This document shows, one piece after another, positions 35,783-46,240 of a stretch of DNA of 64,000 nt. The stretch is taken from contig NZ_CP023692.1 of NCBI RefSeq assembly GCF_008704935.1, positions 4,392,001 to 4,456,000 of the forward strand. The letters run 5' to 3'. How positions within the stretch are numbered: the first letter of the stretch is position 1; the number at the start of each line of letters is the position of its first letter. The notes beneath the pieces are model-generated. The model did not search any database and had not been told where the DNA came from. It saw only the letters and a list, made by a program, of their open reading frames with translations. The DNA is from Streptomyces vinaceus (GTDB lineage: Bacteria; Actinomycetota; Actinomycetes; Streptomycetales; Streptomycetaceae). Position numbers and translations under genes: made by a program.

Positions 35783-36300
35783 CCCGCCGCCCCGCCTCAC
35801 CCGCGCCCCCCGCACCCGACGGTGCCGGGGGGCGCGGTGCGTACGGCGCGTGCGTACCGCGGTGTGCGGACCGCGGCGTGCGCGGGGAGCGCGCGGGCGC
35901 CGGCCGCGCCGTGGGCGGGCGCGGTGCGCGGGCGCCCGGCGTGCACACGCCGGGTGAAATGCCCTCCGTGCAACTGCCCGCGGCACGGGCCCGCCGGAAA
36001 CCGTCTTCCAGACCGTTTACATGGTCGAATTCCGGCCACAGCGATCCCGGTTCACGCCTGCCCAGCCGGAAAATCCCTCGGAAAACTTCTGCTATTCGGC
36101 CAACCGTGAGCGGCGACCCGTTCTACGCTGATGCGTGACACCGGTGGGGGCCGGTGTTGATTCAGGGGTCGAGACACGCCGGGTACGGCGTCCGGTCCGG
36201 GGTAGTGCAGAGATGTCTCGGCGGCGGCCGCGGCAGCTGCGGATCACCGGGTCCGGGCGCCGTACCCGCAGTCGTCCGTTCCCCGACCCTTGGGGGTTTT
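35783..36300. other. Intergenic region between galE and response regulator
   Basis: This 518-bp gap holds a galE terminator hairpin at 35801-35837 and a perfect inverted repeat ACACCGG-N6-CCGGTGT at 36138-36157. I see no credible gene in it. The response regulator's reading frame stays open back to 36154 but without receiver-like sequence. The long AT-richer stretch at 36000-36130 is the likely promoter zone, though I could not fix -35 and -10 boxes. Confidence 0.6.
35801..35837. terminator. Hairpin terminator after galE
   Basis: CCGCGCCCCCCGCACC pairs with GGTGCCGGGGGGCGCGG, with one bulged G and a CGAC loop, 18 bp after the galE stop. Confidence 0.85.
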
Positions 36301-37065
36301 GTGGTTCGCATCCGGGTTCTCGTGGTCGACGATCACCGCATCTTCGCCGAATCGCTCGCAGCCGCGCTCGCGGCCGAGCCCGACGTGGACGTGTCCGCGG
36401 CCGGCAGCGGCCCCGCCGCGCTGCGCTGTCTCGAACGCGCGGTGGCCGAGGGCCGCCGCTTCGACGTCCTGCTCGTCGACGCCGACCTCGGCGCCGCCGC
36501 CGGGGCCGTGCCCGCCCAGCGCGAACCGGGCTCCGGGCCACCGCCCGCCGCCGACGGGATCGCGCTCGTCGCCGGGGTGCGGGTGTCCCACCCCGGGGTC
36601 CGCACCGTCGTGCTGGCCGAGCGCGACGATCCGCGCCGGGCCGCGCACGCCCTGCAGGCCGGGGCCTCCGGCTGGGTGGCGAAGGACTGCTCGCTCTCGC
36701 GGCTGCTGGCCGTCATCCGCGGGGTCCTGCGCGAGGAGACCCACCTGCCTCCCGCGCTGCTCACCGGGGTCCTGCGGGAACTGACGGCCGCGCGCAAGCA
36801 CCGGACGGACAGCGAACGGCTCGTCGAGTCCCTCACGCCGCGCGAGCACGAGGTGCTGCGCTGCATGGTGGCGGGGCTGGGCCGCAAGGACGTGGCGGCG
36901 CGGCTGTTCCTGTCCCCGCACACCGTCCGCACGCACATGCAGAACGTGCTGGGCAAGCTCGGGGTGCACTCCACGCTCGCGGCGGTGGCACTGGCCCGGC
37001 GGGCGGGCGTACGACCGGCGGACCTAGCCGGGGATGTTGTCGAACGGAGCGGTCAACTGGCGTAG
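36301..37065 (+). CDS. LuxR/NarL-type response regulator
   Basis: This 254-residue protein has a complete receiver: the acidic pair in VLVVDDHRIF, the phosphate-accepting Asp in LLVDADLG, and the Lys in GWVAKDCS. The receiver carries an unusual Ala/Pro-rich insert (about 20 residues after LVDADLG). The C-terminal LuxR HTH reads LTPREHEVLRCMVAGLGRKD, then HTVRTHMQNVLGKLGVHS. GTG 36301 puts the first receiver strand at the N-terminus. No histidine kinase is adjacent. It converges on tamR and overlaps its 3' end by 42 bp. It matches the regulator beside tamR in S. coelicolor as I remember it (SCO3134). Confidence 0.88.
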   Translation: MVRIRVLVVDDHRIFAESLAAALAAEPDVDVSAAGSGPAALRCLERAVAEGRRFDVLLVDADLGAAAGAVPAQREPGSGPPPAADGIALVAGVRVSHPGVRTVVLAERDDPRRAAHALQAGASGWVAKDCSLSRLLAVIRGVLREETHLPPALLTGVLRELTAARKHRTDSERLVESLTPREHEVLRCMVAGLGRKDVAARLFLSPHTVRTHMQNVLGKLGVHSTLAAVALARRAGVRPADLAGDVVERSGQLA

Positions 37066-37521
37066 CAGTGCCGCGAGGTCGCCGCGCTGGGCCTGGGAGA
37101 GCTGGGCGAGGATCGCCCTCTCCTGGGCCAGCAGGCCGGCCAGGGCCTCGTCGGCGCGGTCACGGCCCTCGGGGGTGAGGCGCACGAGCACCCCCCGCCG
37201 GTCGTTGGGGTCGGGCAGCCGCTCGACGAGGCCCTTCTTGGCGAGCCGGTCGATGCGGTTGGTCATGGTGCCCGAGGTGACCAGGGTCTGCGTCAGGAGC
37301 TGGCCGGGGGAGAGCTGGTAGGGCGCGCCGGCGCGGCGCAGCGACGTCAGGACGTCGAACTCCCAAGGCTCCAGGCCGTGCTCGGAGAAGGCGAGCCTGC
37401 GGGCGCGGTCGAGGTGCCGGGCGAGCCTGCTGACGCGGCTCAGCACTTCGAGCGGTTCCACGTCGAGGTCAGGGCGTTCCCGCCGCCATGCCGCGACCAA
37501 TCGGTCGACCTCGTCCTCCAT
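37024..37521 (-). CDS. tamR: MarR family regulator TamR
   Basis: This 165-residue winged-helix repressor has an extra N-terminal helix (MEDEVDRLVAAWRRERPDLD) typical of the UrtR subgroup. The DNA-binding part reads LVTSGTMTNRIDRLAKKGL with the wing DPNDRRGVLVRLT. In S. coelicolor TamR represses itself and the divergent tam gene, and is released by citrate, isocitrate or aconitate under oxidative stress. The same divergent arrangement and palindromic sites are present here, so the name is well supported. ATG 37521 fits homologues; the frame runs upstream to 37563 into the operator. Confidence 0.9.
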   Translation of the reverse strand: MEDEVDRLVAAWRRERPDLDVEPLEVLSRVSRLARHLDRARRLAFSEHGLEPWEFDVLTSLRRAGAPYQLSPGQLLTQTLVTSGTMTNRIDRLAKKGLVERLPDPNDRRGVLVRLTPEGRDRADEALAGLLAQERAILAQLSQAQRGDLAALLRQLTAPFDNIPG

Positions 37522-37583
37522 GCCGATCAGTGTAAGGGGTCTGTCGACGTGAAGTCTCTTCAAATCGAGGATCTCGGGAATGG

Positions 37584-37618
37584 ATATCTCGATCTCATGA
37601 ATCTTGACATCGAGATAT
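37584..37618. promoter_or_regulatory. TamR operator region with nested palindromes
   Basis: ATATCTCGAT (37584-37593) and ATCGAGATAT (37609-37618) are perfect 10-bp arms with a 15-bp spacer. ATCTTGACATCGAGAT at 37601-37616 is itself a palindrome with one mismatched pair, and another ATCTCG lies at 37571. A TTGACA -35-like box (37604-37609) lies within it. The site is between the divergent tamR and tam starts, 63 and 79 bp away. Confidence 0.8.
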
Positions 37619-37696
37619 ATTCTGAGTGACGATGGGCATGGAGGGGGCCGGAACCGCTTCCGCTTCCGCCCGCCCCGTCAGTAGGGAGGCTCGAAC

Positions 37697-38554
37697 ATGC
37701 ATTCCGATACCGCGTCGGCAAAGATCCCCGCACCCTCCGCCCACGCCGCGCCCACCTGGGACCCCCAGCAATACCTCCGCCACGCCGGACACCGAACCCG
37801 CCCCTTCCTCGACCTCCTGAACCGGATACCCGAGCTGCCCACGCGCCCCGCCCGCATCGCCGACCTCGGCTGCGGCCCCGGCAACGTCACCGCACTCCTC
37901 GCCGAACGCTGGCCCGAGGCCCACATCACCGGCTTCGACCTCTCCCCGCAGATGCTCCGCCGCGCCGACGACGAGTACGCGGGCCCCACCCCGGGCGGCG
38001 GCAGCCTCGACTTCCGCCACGGCGACCTCGCACACTGGCTCCCCGAGGAGCCCTACGACCTGATCGTCTCCAACGCGGCCCTCCAGTGGGTCCCCGGCCA
38101 CGCCGGCTCCTTCGCCGCCTGGACCAACGGGCTGCGCCCCGGCGGCACCTTCGCCTTCCAGATCCCCGCCAACTTCACCGCCCCCAGCCACGCGCTCCTC
38201 GCCCGGCTCTGCGACACCCCGCGCTGGCGCGGCCGCCTCGCCGGCCACGGCGCCCGCTACGTCCACCTCCTCGAACCCGGCGACTACCTGGACCGGTTCA
38301 TCGAGCTGGGCTGCACCGTCGACACCTGGGAAACCACCTACCACCAGCTGCTCACCGGCCCCGACCCGGTACTGGACTGGGTCAAGGGCACCGCCCTGCG
38401 GCCCGTGCTGACCGCCCTCGGGGACGACCGGACGGCCGCGGAGGCCTTCCTCGCCGAATACCGCGACCTGCTGCGCGAGGCCTACCCGCCCGGCCCGCGC
38501 GGCACCGTCTTCCCGTTCCGCCGCATCTTCGCCGTCGCCCGAAAGGAGCTCTGA
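37697..38554 (+). CDS. tam: Trans-aconitate 2-methyltransferase
   Basis: This 285-residue SAM-dependent enzyme methylates trans-aconitate, which forms by itself from cis-aconitate and inhibits aconitase. Class I methyltransferase motifs are ADLGCGPGNVT (SAM), ITGFDLSPQML, LIVSNAALQWVP (typical of Tam) and GGTFAFQIPANF. AGGGAGG lies 8 bp before ATG 37697. It is divergent from tamR and under its control in S. coelicolor. Length is slightly above E. coli Tam owing to an N-terminal tail. Confidence 0.95.
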   Translation: MHSDTASAKIPAPSAHAAPTWDPQQYLRHAGHRTRPFLDLLNRIPELPTRPARIADLGCGPGNVTALLAERWPEAHITGFDLSPQMLRRADDEYAGPTPGGGSLDFRHGDLAHWLPEEPYDLIVSNAALQWVPGHAGSFAAWTNGLRPGGTFAFQIPANFTAPSHALLARLCDTPRWRGRLAGHGARYVHLLEPGDYLDRFIELGCTVDTWETTYHQLLTGPDPVLDWVKGTALRPVLTALGDDRTAAEAFLAEYRDLLREAYPPGPRGTVFPFRRIFAVARKEL

Positions 38555-38556
38555 CC

Positions 38557-38679
38557 GCCAAACCGCCCGTACTCGCCGCCCGCGGCGGCTGCTGGTTCGC
38601 CGCCGGGCCCGGACACCGCCGCTTCTCCTGCGAGGACCCCGCGGACAACCGGCTGAAGTTCCTCGAACCGCTGGACTGA
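38557..38679 (+). pseudogene. Remnant of a VOC (glyoxalase-like) family gene
   Basis: A frame right after the tam stop reads AKPPVLAARGGCWF, then GPGHRRFSCEDPADNRLKFL, then a stop. These look like the first and last parts of a VOC-family protein, a family that often follows tam in Streptomyces, joined with about 60 middle residues deleted. The N-terminus before KPPVL is also missing, and no start or ribosome-binding site is seen. It is best read as a decayed gene with an internal deletion. Confidence 0.65.
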
Positions 38680-38708
38680 GCGCCAGGGGCGGCGGTACGA
38701 CGCGACGA

Positions 38709-38740
38709 CGCCCCGCCACCGGAGATCCGGTGACGGGGCG
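38709..38740. terminator. Hairpin between VOC remnant and tetR
   Basis: CGCCCCG and CGGGGCG form the outer arms, ACCGGA and TCCGGT the inner arms, with a 2-nt internal mismatch on each side. It is placed between convergent genes and may serve both. Confidence 0.75.
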
Positions 38741-38780
38741 CCGCCGCGGGGTGCGTTCGCGCGGTGCGTGGCCGTACGGC

Positions 38781-39455
38781 TCAGCTCTTGCGGTGGCCGA
38801 CCAGCCGCGGCTTCGACTCCAGCCCGTCCAGCCCGTGCCAGGCCAGGTTCACCAGGTGCGCCGCGACCTCCGCCTTCTTCGGCCGGCGCACGTCCAGCCA
38901 CCACTGCCCGGTCAGCGCGACCATCCCGACCAGCGCCTGCGCGTACAGCGGGGCCAGCTTCGGATCGAACCCGCGCGCCTTGAACTCCAGCCCCAGGATG
39001 TCCTCGACCTGCGTGGCGATATCACTGATCAGCGAGGCGAACGTCCCCGTCGACTGGGCGACCGGGGAGTCCCGGACCAGGATGCGGAAGCCGTCCGTGT
39101 ACGACTCGATGTAGTCGAGCAGCGCGAACGCCGCCTGCTCCAGCAGCTCCCGCGGGTGCCCGGCCGTCAGCGCGCCCGTCACCCCGTCCAGCAGCTGGCG
39201 CATCTCCCGGTCCACGACGACCGCGTACAGCCCCTCCTTGCCCCCGAAGTGCTCGTACACCACCGGCTTGGAGACCCCGGCCTTCGCCGCGATCTCCTCC
39301 ACCGACGTGCCCTCGAAGCCCTTCTCCGCGAACAGGGTGCGGCCGATGTCCAGCAGTTGCTGACGCCGTTCGGCGCCCGTCATCCGGACCCGGCGGCCAC
39401 GCCGGGGCTTGTCGCTGCTGGAACTGCTGCCGTCGATCGCCACGTCCCCCATCAT
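38781..39455 (-). CDS. TetR family regulator coupled to fatty acid desaturase
   Basis: This 224-residue repressor has a hydrophilic Ser/Arg-rich start (about 25 residues), then an HTH (KGFEGTSVEEIAAKAGVSKP, then VVYEHFGGKEGLYAVVV). Its ATG overlaps the desaturase stop in an ATGA, so it is translated from the desaturase transcript. A repressor encoded behind its target in one operon would give feedback control of membrane unsaturation, like DesT or FasR in other bacteria; this is inference. Acyl-CoA is the obvious ligand to test. Two equal boxes upstream of the desaturase are candidate binding sites. Confidence 0.88.
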   Translation of the reverse strand: MMGDVAIDGSSSSSDKPRRGRRVRMTGAERRQQLLDIGRTLFAEKGFEGTSVEEIAAKAGVSKPVVYEHFGGKEGLYAVVVDREMRQLLDGVTGALTAGHPRELLEQAAFALLDYIESYTDGFRILVRDSPVAQSTGTFASLISDIATQVEDILGLEFKARGFDPKLAPLYAQALVGMVALTGQWWLDVRRPKKAEVAAHLVNLAWHGLDGLESKPRLVGHRKS

Positions 39456-40438
39456 GCCGCGTTCGACGCGTTTTCCCTGCGCCGGGCATCGACGCGGCCC
39501 TTGGACGGCCAGCGCACGTCCGTAGCCCAGCCCGCCAGCTCGAACCAGCGGATCAGCCGGGCACTGGAGTCGACCTGCCCGCGCAGCACGCCGTGCCGGG
39601 CCGACGTCGGGTCCGCGTGGTGCAGGTTGTGCCAGGACTCCCCGCACGAGAGCACCGCCAGCCACCACACGTTGCCCGAGCGGTCCCGGGACCGGAACGG
39701 ACGCTTGCCCACCGCATGACAGATCGAGTTGATCGACCACGTCACGTGGTGCAGCAGCGCGACCCGGACCAGCGAGCCCCAGAAGAACGCCGTGAACGCA
39801 CCCCACCACGACATCGTCACCAGACCGCCCACCAGCGGCGGGATCGCCAGCGACACGACCGTCCACAGGACGAAGTCACGCGAGATCCGCCGGATCGCCG
39901 GGTCCTTGATCAGGTCAGGGGCGTACTTCTGCTGATTGGTCTGCTCCTCGTCGAAGAGCCACCCGATGTGCGCCCACCACAACCCCTTCATCAGGGCCGG
40001 AACGGTCTCGCCGAACCGCCACGGCGAATGGGGATCGCCCTCGTGATCGGAGAACTTGTGGTGCTTGCGGTGGTCCGCCACCCAGCGCACCAGCGGACCC
40101 TCCACCGCCATCGAACCCATCACGGCCAGCACGATCCGCAGCGGCCGCTTCGCCTTGAAGGAACCGTGCGTGAAGTACCGGTGGAAGCCGATGGTGATCC
40201 CGTGGCAGGCCAGGAAGTACATGAACACCATCAGGCCGAGATCCAGCCAGCTCACCCCCCAGCCCCAGACCAGCGGCACCGCCGCCAGCAGCGCCAGGAA
40301 GGGAACGACGATGAACAGCAGCAGGGCGATCTGCTCGACGGACCGCTTGTTCTCGCCTCCGAGGGTCGCGGAGGGCGCGGGGGTATCGGAATCGGAGGCC
40401 GCCGAGGCGTCCTCGATCAGCTCGGGACTGATGGTCAT
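39452..40438 (-). CDS. Acyl-CoA/fatty acid desaturase
   Basis: This 328-residue membrane di-iron enzyme introduces a cis double bond into a fatty acyl chain. All three histidine boxes are present: HGITIGFHRYFTH (first box), HRKHHKFSD (second) and WHNLHHADP (third). Four membrane helices are visible in two pairs between the boxes. ATG 40438 follows AGGGGA. It is first of a two-gene operon with the TetR regulator. Streptomyces membranes are mostly branched and saturated, so this enzyme probably adjusts fluidity, for example in the cold; that role is inferred. Confidence 0.93.
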   Translation of the reverse strand: MTISPELIEDASAASDSDTPAPSATLGGENKRSVEQIALLLFIVVPFLALLAAVPLVWGWGVSWLDLGLMVFMYFLACHGITIGFHRYFTHGSFKAKRPLRIVLAVMGSMAVEGPLVRWVADHRKHHKFSDHEGDPHSPWRFGETVPALMKGLWWAHIGWLFDEEQTNQQKYAPDLIKDPAIRRISRDFVLWTVVSLAIPPLVGGLVTMSWWGAFTAFFWGSLVRVALLHHVTWSINSICHAVGKRPFRSRDRSGNVWWLAVLSCGESWHNLHHADPTSARHGVLRGQVDSSARLIRWFELAGWATDVRWPSKGRVDARRRENASNAA

Positions 40439-40820
40439 GAGGGTCCCCTGGGGGGTGAGTGATCGGCGGGGCGCCCGTGACGCCCGCCCTGGCTACGGAT
40501 CCGTAACCTACGGCAACGTAAGTATGGCAAAGCCGGAGCCCGGGGCAAGAGGAGCACGGCCGGGCCCGAGGCGCTCTCAAGGGCGCTCGCAGCAGGCCGC
40601 GCGCCGCCTGGTGAGACGTTTAGCGAGGCACGAGGCCCGGACACCTATCCTGGTGTCGTCGGACAGCGCGGTCCGCACGGGCAGCCGAGCTGCGCACCAG
40701 GTGGGGGACACCCCCTGGACCCCCTCCCGGCAACAGCCGGGGCAGGAGTCCGGGCCCGCCCCCCGCGCATCCCGGAGCCCACCTCCCAGTAGCGCTCGAA
40801 CACTGCAAGGAGCCGCACCT
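40439..40820. other. Divergent regulatory region, desaturase and ppc
   Basis: This 382-bp gap carries the desaturase promoter with its operator boxes (listed separately) on the left and the ppc leader on the right. The ppc side contains a possible -10 (TATCCT, 40646-40651) and a bulged hairpin at 40697-40718 (GGGGG-ACA-CCCCC core). I found no riboswitch pattern and no gene in it. Confidence 0.55.
40495..40549 (-). promoter_or_regulatory. Desaturase promoter with two TACG-N4-CGTA boxes
   Basis: On the minus strand, TTGCCC (40544-40549) and CATACT (40522-40527) are -35 and -10 boxes with 16 bp between them. Directly after lie two 12-bp palindromes, TACGGCAACGTA (40510-40521) and TACGGATCCGTA (40495-40506), 15 bp apart start to start. 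They cover the transcription start, as expected for a repressor site. The coupled TetR protein is the natural candidate. Confidence 0.68.
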
Positions 40821-43586
<2,766 letters not shown>

Positions 43587-43618
43587 CGCCGCCCGCAGGG
43601 CCCGTACCGGCCCGCCAA

Positions 43619-43662
43619 CGCGAAGGGGCCCCCGCACCGTCCGGTGCGGGGGCCCCTTCGCG
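43619..43662. terminator. Bidirectional terminator, ppc/pth
   Basis: A perfect 20-bp stem (43619-43638 with 43643-43662) and a GTCC loop lie between the convergent ppc and pth genes. It is one of the strongest hairpins in the window. Confidence 0.92.
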
Positions 43663-43671
43663 TCATGCCCG

Positions 43672-44262
43672 TCAGGAGTTGTAAGCGGACTGGGCGCGCT
43701 CCAACCCCTCCGCGATCAGGCACTCCACCGCGTCGGCGGCCCGGTCCACGAACCAGTCCAGCTCCTTGCGCTCCGTCGACGAGAAATCCTTCAGCACGAA
43801 GTCCGCGACCTGCATGCGGCCCGGCGGCCGGCCGATGCCGCAGCGCACCCGGTGGTAGTCCGGGCCCATCGACTTCGTCATCGACTTCAGGCCGTTGTGC
43901 CCGTTGTCCCCGCCACCCAGCTTCAGCCGCAGCGTCGGGTAATCGATGTCCAGCTCGTCGTGGACCGCCACGACCCGCTCCAGCGGCACCTTGTAGAAGT
44001 CGCGCAGCGCCGTCACCGGCCCACCCGACAGGTTCATGAACGACATGGGCTTCGCCAGCACCACCCGGCGGTTCGCCGGCCCGGGCGGGCCCATACGGCC
44101 CTCGACCACCTGCGCCCGCGCCTTGTGCGCCTTGAACTTCCCACGCATCCGCTCGGCCAGCAGGTCCACCACCATGAACCCGATGTTGTGGCGGTTGCCC
44201 GCGTACTCCGCCCCGGGGTTACCGAGGCCGACGATCAGCCACGGCGCCGCGTCGTCCGACAT
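43672..44262 (-). CDS. pth: Peptidyl-tRNA hydrolase
   Basis: This 196-residue enzyme frees tRNA from peptidyl-tRNA that drops off ribosomes. Family motifs are GLGNPGAEYAGNRHNIGF (catalytic His and Asn), VHDELDIDY (Asp) and GGDNGHNGLKS. It starts with ATG. It lies downstream of rplY in the same direction, an order common in bacteria, though a clear hairpin separates the two. Confidence 0.96.
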   Translation of the reverse strand: MSDDAAPWLIVGLGNPGAEYAGNRHNIGFMVVDLLAERMRGKFKAHKARAQVVEGRMGPPGPANRRVVLAKPMSFMNLSGGPVTALRDFYKVPLERVVAVHDELDIDYPTLRLKLGGGDNGHNGLKSMTKSMGPDYHRVRCGIGRPPGRMQVADFVLKDFSSTERKELDWFVDRAADAVECLIAEGLERAQSAYNS

Positions 44263-44281
44263 CCATGCTCCTTAACGAGGA

Positions 44282-44321
44282 CGACCGCCGTCCCGCTCCC
44301 AGTGGAGCCGGACGGCGGTCG
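44282..44321. terminator. Hairpin between rplY and pth
   Basis: CGACCGCCGTCC and GGACGGCGGTCG form perfect 12-bp arms with a 16-nt loop, 20 bp upstream of the pth start. It probably ends or attenuates the rplY transcript. Confidence 0.8.
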
Positions 44322-44352
44322 ATCAGCAAGTGCTGAGGGGGAAGGGCGAGGC

Positions 44353-44940
44353 TCAGGCCTCGTCGCCCTCGGTGGCGGCCTCGGCGGCCGGCTCCTCGGC
44401 CTGCGGCGCGACGACCTGCAGAACGGCGGTCTCGCCGTCGACGGCCAGCGTGGTGCCGGCCGGCAGGACCAGGTCCTTGGCGTGGATGGAGGCACCGGCC
44501 TCCAGGCCCGCGATGGAGACGGTGACCTCGGTCGGGATGTGGGTGGCCTCGGCCTCGACCGTGATCGTGTTGAGGAGGGTCTCCAGCATGTTGTTGCCGG
44601 GAGCCAGGTCACCCTCGGTGACGACGGCGACCTCGACGGTGACCTTCTCGCCCTTCTTGACGATCAGGAAGTCGACGTGGGAGACCGAACGCTTCAGCGG
44701 GTGCTTCTGAACGGCCTTCGGGATGACCAGCTCGGTGCCGTCGCCCGCGATGTCCAGGGAGATCAGGACGTTCGGGGTGCGCAGCGCCAGCGCCAGGCCG
44801 TGGCCCTCGACGTTGACGTGCTTCGGGTCGTTGCCGTGGCCGTAGATGACACCGGGAACCATGGCGTCGCGACGGGCCTGGCGGGCGGAGCCCTTGCCGA
44901 AGGTGGTGCGGAGCTCGGCGGAAAGCTTGACCTCGGACAT
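44353..44940 (-). CDS. rplY: Ribosomal protein bL25 (Ctc/TL5 form)
   Basis: This 195-residue 5S-rRNA-binding ribosomal protein has an N-terminal L25 domain (SEVKLSAELRTTFGKGSARQ) followed by the C-terminal TL5 domain (VEVAVVTEGDLAPGNNMLE, then IPTEVTVSIAGLEAG) and an acidic Glu/Ala tail. The two-domain CTC form is stress-linked in Bacillus. ATG 44940 has GAGGAG 6 bp upstream; an open frame extends upstream to 45093 through a hairpin region and is not used. It sits between prs and pth. Confidence 0.95.
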   Translation of the reverse strand: MSEVKLSAELRTTFGKGSARQARRDAMVPGVIYGHGNDPKHVNVEGHGLALALRTPNVLISLDIAGDGTELVIPKAVQKHPLKRSVSHVDFLIVKKGEKVTVEVAVVTEGDLAPGNNMLETLLNTITVEAEATHIPTEVTVSIAGLEAGASIHAKDLVLPAGTTLAVDGETAVLQVVAPQAEEPAAEAATEGDEA

Positions 44941-45038
44941 GCTCACTCCTCGTGGGGTGATGGAAAGGGACACAGTCACCCGGCCTGAACGGCCTGCTAC
45001 GAAGAGCGCGTCGATAACGGAGCGCCGACACCGAAAAG

Positions 45039-45093
45039 GTGCGGCCTCCCTCGCCGAGCAACTCGTGGAGTCTACCCGGCGCGGAGGCCGCAC
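45039..45093. promoter_or_regulatory. Long-loop inverted repeat upstream of rplY
   Basis: GTGCGGCCTCC (45039-45049) and GGAGGCCGCAC (45083-45093) are perfect 11-bp arms around a 33-nt loop, between prs and rplY. It may be the prs terminator or a leader structure for rplY. The long loop is unusual for a simple terminator. Confidence 0.6.
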
Positions 45094-45117
45094 CCAAAAG
45101 GATCTCTGTACTACCGG

Positions 45118-46095
45118 TTACTGCTGCTCTTCGAACAGGCTGGTGACCGAACCGTCCTCGAAGACCTCGCGCACCGCGCGCGCGACCATCGGGGCGATCG
45201 ACAGCACCGTGATCTTGTCGAGCTCCAGGTCGGACGGGTCCGGCAGGGTGTTCGTGAAGATGAACTCGCTGACCTTCGAGTTCTTCAGGCGGTCCGCCGC
45301 CGGGCCCGACAGGATCCCGTGCGTGGCCGTCACGATGACGTCCTCCGCGCCGTGCGCGAACAGCGCGTCGGCGGCGGCGCAGATCGTGCCACCCGTGTCG
45401 ATCATGTCGTCGACCAGGACACAGACGCGGCCGCGGACCTCACCGACGACCTCGTGCACGGTCACCTGGTTCGCGACGTCCTTGTCACGGCGCTTGTGGA
45501 CGATCGCCAGCGGCGCGTCCAGACGGTCGCACCAGCGGTCGGCGACGCGCACACGGCCGGCGTCCGGGGAGACGATCGTCAGCTTCGAACGGTCCACCTT
45601 CGCGCCCACGTAGTCCGCGAGGACCGGCAGCGCCGACAGGTGGTCCACCGGACCGTCGAAGAAGCCCTGGATCTGGTCCGTGTGCAGGTCGACCGTCAGG
45701 ATGCGGTCCGCGCCCGCGGTCTTCAGCAGATCGGCGACCAGGCGGGCCGAGATCGGCTCGCGGCCCTTGTGCTTCTTGTCCTGGCGGGCGTACCCGTAGG
45801 AGGGGATGATCACGGTGATGGAGCGGGCCGACGCACGCTTCAGCGCGTCGATCATGATCAGCTGCTCCATGATCCACTTGTTGATCGGAGCCGTGTGGCT
45901 CTGGATCAGGAAGCAGTCCGCGCCACGAGCCGACTCCTGGAAGCGGACGTAGATCTCACCGTTCGCGAAGTCGAAAGCCTTGGTCGGCACGAGGGCGACG
46001 CCCAGCTGATGCGCAACCTCCTCGGCCAGCTCGGGGTGGGCGCGGCCGGAGAAGAGCATCAGCTTCTTCTCGCCGGTCGTCTTGATCCCGGTCAC
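45118..46095 (-). CDS. prs: Ribose-phosphate pyrophosphokinase
   Basis: This 325-residue enzyme makes PRPP from ribose 5-phosphate and ATP for nucleotide, histidine and tryptophan synthesis. It has the N-terminal LFSGRAHPELAEEVA, the FANGEIYVRFQESARG segment, the ATP flexible-loop region YARQDKKHKGREPISARLVA, and the PRPP loop VCVLVDDMIDTGGT. The start is GTG 46095 after GAGGAGACT. It follows glmU, an arrangement found widely in bacteria. Confidence 0.96.
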   Translation of the reverse strand: MTGIKTTGEKKLMLFSGRAHPELAEEVAHQLGVALVPTKAFDFANGEIYVRFQESARGADCFLIQSHTAPINKWIMEQLIMIDALKRASARSITVIIPSYGYARQDKKHKGREPISARLVADLLKTAGADRILTVDLHTDQIQGFFDGPVDHLSALPVLADYVGAKVDRSKLTIVSPDAGRVRVADRWCDRLDAPLAIVHKRRDKDVANQVTVHEVVGEVRGRVCVLVDDMIDTGGTICAAADALFAHGAEDVIVTATHGILSGPAADRLKNSKVSEFIFTNTLPDPSDLELDKITVLSIAPMVARAVREVFEDGSVTSLFEEQQ

Positions 46096-46133
46096 AGCAC
46101 AGTCTCCTCAGACGTGTTGAAAGCTGCTCGCCC

Positions 46134-46158
46134 CCGTGTGCGTCCGTCCCGCACACGG
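46134..46158. terminator. Hairpin between glmU and prs
   Basis: CCGTGTGCG and CGCACACGG form 9-bp arms with a 7-nt loop in the gap between glmU and prs. It could partly end the glmU transcript or lie in the prs leader. Confidence 0.6.
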
Positions 46159-46240
46159 TGAGCCAGCCGAATTGCGTGCACCTATCACGGTACGCCCTGA
46201 CGGGCCTACCTGTTTCCGGTCAGTTCACCTCAACGAGGCC

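Noticed and set aside
38086..38679. A 197-codon gene overlapping tam
   Set aside because: Its first three quarters are the out-of-frame shadow of tam. Only the last 41 codons carry VOC-like sequence, which I call a remnant.
40586..40820. Riboswitch in the ppc leader
   Set aside because: There is a bulged hairpin but no match to a known riboswitch core that I could recognise.
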